From Teratosphaeria epicoccoides (lineage: Eukaryota; Ascomycota; Dothideomycetes; Mycosphaerellales; Teratosphaeriaceae): a stretch of 10,910 nucleotides of DNA. The DNA lies in contig JADDMT010000326.1 in assembly GCA_021401465.1 (NCBI GenBank), positions 1 to 10,910 of the forward strand, given 5' to 3'. Shown here piece by piece: positions 1-5,956 of this stretch. The notes under the pieces are model-generated. The model ran no database searches. It had not been told where the DNA came from and was given only the letters and a program-made list of their open reading frames with translations. Position numbers and translations under genes: made by a program. Numbering within the stretch: position 1 is the first letter of the stretch; the number at the start of each line of letters is the position of its first letter.

Positions 1-126
1 CGGACGACATACGAGCTAACGTATGTACGAAGGACCCCCTTGCCATATGTGGCAGGGTCACTGCATGCTAAGGGCGGCCATTAGAACCCATGCGGTTCAA
101 ATGGTCCCCTAGTATCAACCGTATCA
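1..126 (-). mobile_element. LTR of Element VI (family of Element II), cut by the window edge
   Basis: This segment repeats about 8583-8708 in the same orientation, and both copies stop at the same string, GTATCA (126 and 8708), after which the flanks differ. On the - strand the segment therefore begins TGATAC, an LTR-type TG end. It is read as the U3 start of an LTR whose remainder lies left of base 1. The flank at 127 is gag of a different element, so this is either the 5' LTR of a - strand element or a solo LTR inserted into Element V. Compared with the right copy it keeps more CpA/TpG (TGGCAG at 50-55 against TAGTAG at 8632-8637), so it has suffered less RIP and is probably younger. No coding sequence is seen in it. 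Confidence 0.75.
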
Positions 127-655
127 GCTCGTGCTATGGCTAGCCTGCCGCGTGTCAGAGGTTCGTGAGCTGTTCTAGAGCTTTCGCCGTCTTGTTACTA
201 TCCGCGAATATGGCCTCGAGTTACATGAGGAAAGCTTCAGGGTCCTTCGCCCTATCCGGGCCTCCTTTCTCCCAGAAATGGCGCATCCAGGCGCGCTAGC
301 AAGCGGGGAGGGTGTCGTAGATTATGTTCTAGTAATAATCTACGCCTATCGGGGGTTTTATCCTAGAGCGCGCCCTAAGCGAACTCCTAATACAGAGCAG
401 GTAATCCCTGAATAACTCGGCTCTTCTGTCCTACGTTAGTAGCCTCTACTCTCAGGGTCCTGTCGGTTCTATGCCAGAGTTCGCACGCGTTGCTACGGCT
501 AGCGCGTCCGCGAGAGCCTTTAGCAGCTCCTCTAACAGGGCGCCTAGGTTTTGTCGCTGTCAGGACTCCGATTCATTTAGCGTGGCCCGCGTGGCTGTTA
601 GCTCGGCCATAATTTGCTGTTACTAGGTGTGCATTCCCTCGACGACACAGCGCAT
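127..655 (-). pseudogene. N-terminal Gag of a Ty3/gypsy element (Element V), RIP-broken and truncated
   Basis: From an ATG at 655 one - strand frame runs without indel for 176 codons to the Element VI boundary at 126/127, where it is cut. Around 11 in-frame stops interrupt it, nearly all TAG/TAA at positions where Gln or Trp fits. The N-terminal half is Ala/Leu/Glu rich and probably helical. The second half has the look of a retrotransposon Gag capsid: WMRHFWEKGG, then DPEAFL, LEAIFAD, ALEQLTNL and a Trp/Gln-rich stretch, comparable to Pfam Retrotrans_gag. In life Gag assembles the virus-like particle that packages the RNA. The C-terminal capsid, zinc knuckle and pol are absent, presumably left of the window. 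The start is uncertain, since an upstream in-frame stretch to about 700 is also open. The region is more GC-rich than the elements on its right, as expected for lighter RIP. Confidence 0.7.
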
Positions 656-748
656 TTCTGCTAACGCTTCCTCGTTTGTAGATCCTTCGGACACTAGGGT
701 TAATTAGCTAGGAGACGGCCTTTCTATAGTGAAATCGATCGTACTTAA

Positions 749-956
749 TGTCACGGGTAAACGACGTATACACAGGGGTTCATGTAGTATTTAACAAGTA
801 CGATGGAGAGAGAGGGACTATCTGCTAGGTGTCCGGTCTTTTATAGCCGGCCTCGTCAGGGGTCGCGTCGCATAGGCCCTAGCCTGTGCCAAGACTTAGG
901 GCCTCGCCCTTCATAGCGAGGCTAAGAGCGAGAACGACCTCTTAGGCCAGAAAACA
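749..956 (-). mobile_element. 5' LTR of Element V
   Basis: A TG...CA segment (TGTCACGGG at 749, AAAACA ending at 956 on the + strand) lies directly upstream of the Element V gag in - strand orientation. It carries a TATA box at 845-839, about 95 bases before its 3' end, as expected for a short LTR with U3, R and U5. Two perfect inverted repeats lie in the U3 part: GCCTCGC/GCGAGGC (901-907 and 916-922) and AGGCCCTA/TAGGGCCT (874-881 and 897-904). Bases 656-748 between LTR and gag ATG are a short leader, and no clear primer-binding site is visible. The boundaries rest on TG/CA ends, the TATA position and the reappearance of another element's frame at 957. No second copy is in the window to confirm them. 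Confidence 0.55.
839..845 (-). promoter_or_regulatory. TATA box in the Element V LTR
   Basis: TATAAAA on the - strand, in the context GGCTATAAAAGACCGG, is the best core-promoter match in the window. It lies inside the predicted LTR and points toward the Element V gag. Confidence 0.55.
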
Positions 957-3825
957 GTAACGCTTAGAGAAGAAGCTAAGACTGTATAATCCCTAAACTA
1001 GTCCGTGAAGACAGTTATTCAGGAAACGACAAGGTCCGCTAGAATTAGACCTACGGACAGACTAGACAGGGCTGTAACGATGTGCCGCGATCGGCGCCAG
1101 ATACGCGAACAACCTTAGAGTATAGGTGCACATTGACGAGACGCTAGCTAGGGCATTAATAGATTCAGGATATACTAGAATCTTCATGACGCCTAAGTTT
1201 ACTAGGACAGCTAGGATAAAGCTACAGGTGAAGACGAACGCTTTCTCGCTACAAGCGATTAACAGAAAGCCGGTTATGTACAACTAAGGAATAGTTGACG
1301 AAGAGACCGAGATAATGCCTCTGCGGATAGGACGCTACTAAGAGATGCTCTAGTTCGACATCATGGAGTCACTAGGCTCGGATGTAGTACTAGGGTTACT
1401 ATAGCTAAGAAACGCTAACCCCTATATCGACTAGAAGAATGAGAGGATCTAGTTCCTAGAACTCTTAAGATCGATACCTCTACCTATAGTACACGACGTA
1501 CTAGGCAAGATCAAAATATGTGTTATGACTTCAAGCGAGATAGTAGCCGCTATCAAGGATCTAGAATAGGAAGTGCACGTCCTATAGGTCAAAGCGACGC
1601 AAATGGAAGTCAGGGCCGAATTCATAGTTCCCGATGAGTATAAAGAGTTCGCTACTCTTTTCGAGGAAGAACCCGACTAAGAAGCTCTGCTAGAACACTA
1701 GGAGTAGGACCATAGGATACCCTTACTCCCTAGCAAGACACTAACGAAGCAATTAGTTTGCCCGTTATTAGCGGCGAAACTAGAGATTCTCCGGAAATAC
1801 CTAGAAGACAACCTCCGGAAAGGCTTCATCCGCGAGTCGTAGTCCCTAGCCAGATATCCGATCCTGTTTGTGCCTAAGGGGGAAGATAACTAGCGACTCT
1901 ACGTAGATTATCGTAGATTAAACGACATCACGATAAAGAATAGTTATCTACTTCCTTTGCTCTCGGAATTACAGGACCGCCTATAAGGAGTAATGTAGTT
2001 CTCGAAGTTCAATATACCTAGAGTGTATAACCGAATTTGAATCAAGGAAGGCGAAGAATAGAAGACCGCGTTCTACAAGGCCTGGCGAGTCTACTTAGAA
2101 GGTTCTAAGCACTAGGTCACGGTCTACACAGACCATGAGAACTTACGATACTTTATAACAACGAAAGAGTTAAACTGACGACAGGTTCAGTAGAGTAAGG
2201 AGCTCTCTAGTTTTAACTACAAGATCGTCTATCGCAAGGGGACCGATAACGCGCGCGCTGATACACCTAGCCGTTAGACGGACTACATGAAGGGCGTGAA
2301 GCAGGAGAAACATGCTGTTCTCTAGGAAAATAGCAATGGCACGCTAGGAGTTAACTGACTCGCGGCCACGACTGTCACATAGACAAGTGAATTTCAGGAC
2401 GACCTGAAGAACGCGCTAGTCTACGACCTAACTGTACTCGCTGTCCGCGACGACATTAATAGACAGGAGGATTAGGAAGACGAAGACGGAATCCTTCTCT
2501 TTTAAGGATTAGTATACATGCTAACGTCTTTGCGATTAGAGCTACTACGACTCCGACATGACGTACCTTAGGCGGGACACCCGGGAGTGTCTAAAATGAA
2601 GCAAATTCTCTAACAAGAATATTACTTCCCTAGGATAAGCAAGGCAATCAAGGACTACGTCTGTTAATGTATAACTTGCAGACAAAGTAAGCACAACCGT
2701 CACAAACCGTATAGGCTACTACGACTACTTAAGGTACCTTAATGGCTATAGGAGTCGCTTGCCATGGATTTTATCGTTAAACTACCTTAGTCAAGAGAAC
2801 CCGCTACGAATGAGTTCTTCGACAGGATCATGGTAGTAGTTGACTAATTCACTAAGTTTAGGAAGTTTATCCCTTACCGCGAAGACTTCAAGACTAAAGA
2901 TATCGCGTATGTCTTCATCAAATAGGTAGTAGCACTACATAGTATGCTACAGGACCTAGTAACAGATCGAGGATCTGTGTTTACCTCTAACTTCTAGAGA
3001 GCCCTAATAAGACAATTCTAGGTTAAACATCGACTAAGTACTTCCTTCTACCCTTAGACGGATAGACAGACAGAACGTCTAAATCAGACGTTAGAATAGT
3101 ACCTTCGATCCTATGTAAATAGGGACTAGAATAACTAGGTAGAGTTGTTGCTAATAGCATAGCTCGCGTATAATAGTACGCTAGCAGAGTCGATAGGACT
3201 CTCGCCTTTTCAGATAGCATATAGATTAGCTATAGAAGACATTCTAGACGTCTTAGCTAGTAATCCGAACCTAGCAGCCCTTAGACGAGTAGAACATCTA
3301 CGCTGACTGCAAACAGAAGCACGACTTGACCTGCAGTTCTTCTAGTAGAACATGGCATAGTACGCAAATCGTAAGAGAATTAAGGGACTAATTCTAAAGG
3401 AGGGGGACAAGGTATATCTCCTCCGCTGTTACATCAAATCAGACAAGCTAAGTAAAAAACTAGACGCTGTAAAACTAGGACCATTCAGGATTAAGGCCAA
3501 GAAAGGACTAGTTAATTTTGAGTTACAGCTACCTAAGCAGATGAGAATATACCCTGTGTTCTATGTCTCTCTACTAGAATAAGCAGCGCTAGACGCTACA
3601 CTGCAAACGGAACCCTTACTACTTGACCCTAAAGTAGAAGAACTGGAGTACACTGTCGAAAAGATTGTTAACACTTGCTAGCAGGACAGACAGCGAGAGT
3701 ACTTAGTAAAATAGGAAGGATATAGGAGTACCGAGAACACCTAGGAACCCCTAGAACATCTGCGAAACTGTTAGCAAAAGATACGGAGTTTCGAGAAAGG
3801 AACGAACCTAGGAAGAAGATCCTAA
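957..3825 (+). pseudogene. Gag-Pol remnant of Element IV: protease, partial RT and RNase H, integrase, chromodomain
   Basis: One frame (codons in phase with 961) carries everything, broken by many TAG/TAA and a few TGA. Protease: LIDSG at 1156-1170, then DVVLGLL near 1381-1401, the usual D-S-G and hydrophobic-Gly pair. RT: 1740-2080, with FVPKGED and LYVDYRRLND; the usual KFDI aspartate reads Asn in FSKFNI, and the sequence stops after KTAFY. It then jumps in frame to the RNase H C-terminus (VTVYTDH near 2119-2139). The YxDD box and most of RNase H are therefore deleted. Integrase: His/Cys zinc region 2545-2680 and catalytic D (2767), D (2965), E (3073), the last two 35 residues apart, followed by GPF at 3478-3486 in a GPY/F-like module. 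C-terminus: a chromodomain. The end at TAA 3825 is uncertain, because that stop may itself be a former Gln codon; TGA at 3895-3897 is the alternative. Confidence 0.88.
3646..3770 (+). other. Chromodomain at the C-terminus of the Element IV integrase (domain within the pseudogene)
   Basis: The translated stretch YTVEKIV, then YLVK-stop-EGY, then NT-stop-EPLEHL matches the chromodomain pattern Y-x-VEKI...YLVKWKGY...NTWEP, with both conserved Trp codons now TAG. In chromoviruses this domain binds modified histone tails, classically H3K9 methylation, and steers integration toward heterochromatin. That fits the subtelomeric, self-nested setting seen here. The match is read from sequence; the targeting role is family knowledge. 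Confidence 0.82.
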
Positions 3826-3888
3826 GCCACGACTAGACTCCTGCGGGACGCCGTCGATCGGCTCGGCTATCACGCTATCCAGGAAACC

Positions 3889-4440
3889 CTAATATGAGGC
3901 GTTAGTAAAACCCTCTATTACGCTCTATGTCGTAGGACTAAGAGCGAGACCCGCTAAAGGATCTAGGTCAAGAAGAAACCTAGCCTGCGAGAGAGCCTGT
4001 TCCTTAGCCTCATCCTCCCTAATCTCACGCTCCTTAAGAGCGCGACTGTCCTCGACCTCCTAGTTGACCGCGTCTAACATTTTTCGAAGATGCATCTCCT
4101 TTACATGCGCCTCTATCATCTTCTGCGAAGCCTTAGCTAGGACCGCCTTCGCACGATCGAGATTAGTAATTAGTCTTTTCCGCTAATCGCCTAACTTCTT
4201 CTATTCGACCTCTGTCACCTTCGCGTCGTAACTCTAACAGTTGCTAAAGTAGCATTACAAACATTTCCCTAAGGAAATGTGTACCCGACAAACGAGCTTT
4301 AACTCTTGATAACGAGTATAGGACTTCATGCTGTCCTAGCCCTAACGATAGATTCGATTCGCGCGGCGTTTACGTTTCTGCGTTAAAGGGGCGTTAGTGT
4401 CTAGGATGACACAAGGCAGTAATGTAGAAAGAGAAGACAT
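3889..4440 (-). pseudogene. Antisense accessory gene of the chromovirus (copy A): basic, MADS/SRF-like? region plus coiled coil
   Basis: An ATG at 4440 opens a - strand frame of 184 codons ending at TAG 3891-3889. It has about seven internal TAG/TAA, all Gln-compatible, and no indel relative to copy B. It lies between pol and the 3' LTR, opposite in direction to pol and convergent with it. After about 21 residues comes a basic run KRKRRANRIYR. A 55-residue segment (DSMKSYTRYQELK, then VHISLGK) then has a layout recalling fungal MADS/SRF-type domains; that resemblance is weak and from pattern only. Residues about 85-155 are charged, Ala/Glu/Lys/Arg-rich and heptad-like (KEMHLRKML, EVEDSRALKEREIRED), a probable coiled coil. 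It has no retroviral signature and no signal peptide or membrane segment. A DNA-binding or dimerising accessory protein of the element is an inference. An alternative reading extends through the final TAG toward 3826 if that TAG was Gln. Confidence 0.6.
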
Positions 4441-4506
4441 CACGGCATAAAAAGAAATGACAAGAGAGACCCCGTACTAATAAGGTAGCTTAGGGACGAG
4501 CTAGGC

Positions 4507-4520
4507 TAAGAGAGGGATAG
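4507..4520 (+). promoter_or_regulatory. Polypurine tract before LTR A
   Basis: The purine-rich AAGAGAGGGATAG immediately precedes the LTR start TGTCATAAG at 4521, the position of the plus-strand primer in LTR retrotransposons. Element III has the matching AAGAGGGGGATAG at 5473-5485. This fixes both the LTR boundary and the + orientation. Confidence 0.65.
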
Positions 4521-4604
4521 TGTCATAAGTGTTAGGAGTACTACGGGTTTCAGGATCATGAGGGTCCTAAGTGCTATAAGTCATAGGCATAGTCATAGGA
4601 GAAA

Positions 4605-4783
4605 GGATCTGTCACGTAAGGATAGATCCCTAGATCTATAGGGTTAGTCTACAGATCTATAGGCCTATAAGGAAGAAGGGATCTGTTACAGGATAACAGA
4701 CCCTTAGATCTGTAGGGTTAGTCTACAGATCTATAGACACAGATCTGTCGGGTCTATCGACAGATCTAACAGAGCTGCTCTGT
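4605..4783 (+). repeat. Array of about six hairpins in the U3 of LTR A
   Basis: Six inverted repeats follow one another: 4605-4629 (GGATCTGTC.../...AGATCC); 4632-4658 (AGATCTATAG.../CTACAGATCT, slightly mutated); 4678-4703 (GGGATCTGTTA.../TAACAGACCC, one bulge); 4706-4732 (AGATCTGTAG, loop GGTTAGT, CTACAGATCT, perfect 10-bp arms); 4741-4767 (AGATCTGTCG, loop GGTCTAT, CGACAGATCT, perfect); and 4769-4783 (ACAGAG, CTG, CTCTGT). The arms share the core AGATCTGT, so the array looks like repeated duplication of one palindromic unit. The 4632 and 4706 units contain TAGGGTTAG. The array sits upstream of the TATA box, where regulatory or packaging structures would be expected, but its function is unknown. 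Confidence 0.85.
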
Positions 4784-4791
4784 CTCTCTAG

Positions 4792-4797
4792 TATATA
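4792..4797 (+). promoter_or_regulatory. TATA box of LTR A
   Basis: TATATA in CTAGTATATAGGG lies just downstream of the hairpin array and is kept in all three LTR copies (also 5787-5792 and 10679-10684). It is the likely core promoter of this LTR family in the + direction. Confidence 0.45.
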
Positions 4798-4961
4798 GGG
4801 ATAGCTTTAGGACAGGTAGTTAGGAGCTTCGTGCTTAATTTAATTCCCTTTCCCTAGGGGATAGTTAGTTACAAGGTTAACTACTATTGTCGATATTCTT
4901 CACAGCTCTACGAGTCTAACACCTAGTTACCTTCCTGCTATCGGCACCTACCCTTATGACA

Positions 4962-5405
4962 CTATTCCTCGGCCTTATCCTCCCTGATCTCCCGCTCCTT
5001 GAGAGCGCGACTATCTTCGACCTCCTAGTCGACTACGTCTAACTGTTTTTGAAGACGCATCTCCTTTGCATGCGCCTCTATTATCTTCTGCGAAGCCTCG
5101 GCTAGGACCGCCTTTGCACGATCGAGATCGGCAATTAGTCTTTTCTACTAATCACCTAACTTCTTCTATTCGACCTCTGTTACCTTTGCGTCGTAACTCC
5201 GACAGTTGCTAAAGTGACATTACAAGCATTTCCCTAAGGAAATGTGTACCTAACAAACGAGCTTTAACTCTTGATACTAAGTATAGGACTTTATGCTGTC
5301 CTAGCCCTAACAATAGATTCGATTCGCGCGGCGTTTGCATTTCTGCGTTAAAGGGGCGTTAGTGTCTAGGATGACACAAGGCAGTAATGTAGAAAGAGAA
5401 GACAT
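4962..5405 (-). pseudogene. Antisense accessory gene of the chromovirus (copy B), C-terminus cut off
   Basis: This is the homologue of 3889-4440. It starts at ATG 5405, with another ATG directly upstream at 5408, and runs 148 codons to the junction at 4962, where the last about 36 codons are lost. It has the same order: short leader, basic segment, possible MADS/SRF-like region, coiled coil (RALKEREIRED conserved). Internal stops are again TAG/TAA at Gln-compatible sites, somewhat more numerous than in copy A. No indel separates the copies, which argues that a real reading frame existed before RIP. Confidence 0.6.
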
Positions 5406-5470
5406 CATGGCATAAAAGGAAATGACAAGAGAAACCCCGCACTAATAAGGTAGCTTAGGGACAAGCTAGG

Positions 5471-5485
5471 CTAAGAGGGGGATAG
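5471..5485 (+). promoter_or_regulatory. Polypurine tract before LTR B
   Basis: The purine-rich run ending GGGGGATAG directly precedes the LTR start TGTCATAAG at 5486. It is equivalent to the tract at 4507-4520. Confidence 0.6.
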
Positions 5486-5547
5486 TGTCATAAGTGTCAG
5501 GAGTACTATAGGTTTTAGGATCATAAGGGTCCTAAGTGCTATGAGTC

Positions 5548-5596
5548 ATAGGTATAGTTATAGGAGTAATATGGGTTATAGGCATAGTCATAGGAG
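5548..5596 (+). repeat. 30-bp-offset tandem duplication in LTR B
   Basis: Two 19-base copies, 5548-5566 and 5578-5596, differ only by C/T transitions. LTR A has one copy, which accounts exactly for the 441/471 length difference. Confidence 0.75.
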
Positions 5597-5599
5597 AAA

Positions 5600-5778
5600 G
5601 GATCTGTCACGTGAGGACAGATCCCTAGATCTATAGGGTTAGTCTACAGATCTATAGGCCTACAAGGAAGAAGGGATCTATTACAGGATAATAGACCCTT
5701 AGATCTGTAGGGTTAGTCTACAGATCTATAGACATAGATCTGTCGGGTCTGTTAACAGATCTAATAGAGCTGCTCTGT
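5600..5778 (+). repeat. Hairpin array in the U3 of LTR B
   Basis: This is the counterpart of 4605-4783. The 5701-5727 stem keeps perfect 10-bp arms around GGTTAGT, and TAGGGTTAG occurs at 5634-5642 and 5708-5716. Some other arms are weakened by single transitions (for example GTTAACAGATCT against CGACAGATCT), as RIP would cause. Confidence 0.8.
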
Positions 5779-5956
5779 CTCTCTAGTATATAGGGATAGC
5801 TTCAGGACAGGCAGTTAGGAGCTTCGTGCTTAATTTAATTCCCTTTCCCTAGGGGATAGTTAGTTACAAGGTTAACTGCTATTATCGATATTCTTTACAG
5901 CTCTGCGAGTCTAATACCTAGTCACCTTCCTGCTATCGGCACCTACCCTTATGACA

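Larger units (their letters stand above)
957..4961 (+). mobile_element. Element IV: Ty3/gypsy chromovirus, 3' part with 3' LTR
   Basis: This is the right-hand part of a + strand chromovirus: end of gag or pre-protease, protease, part of RT, part of RNase H, integrase, chromodomain, an antisense gene, a purine tract and a 3' LTR. The pol order PR-RT-RH-IN is that of Ty3/gypsy, not Ty1/copia. Its left part is cut by Element V at 956/957. Its right end (LTR end CTTATGACA at 4961) abuts a second copy of its own family within the antisense gene, so it probably inserted into Element III. All parts of pol stay in one frame, and the damage is point-like apart from one large in-frame deletion. Confidence 0.85.
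4521..4961 (+). mobile_element. LTR A: 3' LTR of Element IV (441 bp)
   Basis: It begins TGTCATAAG and ends CTTATGACA, a perfect 9-bp terminal inverted repeat with TG...CA ends. It aligns along its length with LTR B (5486-5956) and with the truncated LTR at 10432-10806. Its 5' side is a hairpin-rich U3 (4605-4783), followed by a TATA box (4792-4797). The 3' part contains the CTTCGTGCTTAAT and GATATTCTTCAC strings shared with the other copies. It directly abuts a broken copy of the antisense gene at 4962. Confidence 0.92.
4962..5956 (+). mobile_element. Element III: 3' end of a second chromovirus copy, broken by Element IV
   Basis: 4962-5956 (995 bp) is a direct repeat of 3997-4961 (965 bp): antisense gene, purine tract and LTR in the same order. 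The 30-bp length difference is explained by a tandem duplication inside LTR B. The left edge falls inside the antisense gene exactly where LTR A ends, and the right edge is the LTR end TATGACA at 5956, after which the Element II RT resumes at 5957. The simplest reading is that Element III inserted into Element II and was later split by Element IV, whose LTR it now touches. Unequal recombination is possible but explains the exact LTR-end junction less well. Confidence 0.85.
5486..5956 (+). mobile_element. LTR B: 3' LTR of Element III (471 bp)
   Basis: It has the same terminal inverted repeat as LTR A (TGTCATAAG at 5486, CTTATGACA ending 5956). The hairpin array is at 5600-5778, including the perfect AGATCTGTAG/CTACAGATCT pair at 5701-5727, and TATATA is at 5787-5792. 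It is 30 bp longer than LTR A because a 19-base string (ATAGGTATAGTTATAGGAG at 5548-5566) occurs again at 5578-5596 with a 30-bp offset. It abuts the broken RT of Element II. Confidence 0.92.

Noticed and set aside
1062..1283. Open - strand frame of 73 codons
   Set aside because: It lies antisense to the Element IV protease, which carries the recognisable DSG and VLG motifs in the + frame. The hydrophobic translation is a shadow with no family match.
3023..3220. Open - strand frame of 65 codons
   Set aside because: It lies antisense to the integrase core around the catalytic Glu (3073) and is explained as a shadow of that frame.
4605..4783. CRISPR-like array
   Set aside because: The repeats are palindromes of varying arm sequence without unique spacers of constant size, and the setting is a eukaryotic LTR.
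4962..5956. Simple local tandem duplication of 3997-4961
   Set aside because: The copies differ at many transition sites and by a 30-bp LTR duplication, and the junction is exactly at an LTR end, which fits insertion of IV into III better. Recombination is not fully excluded.
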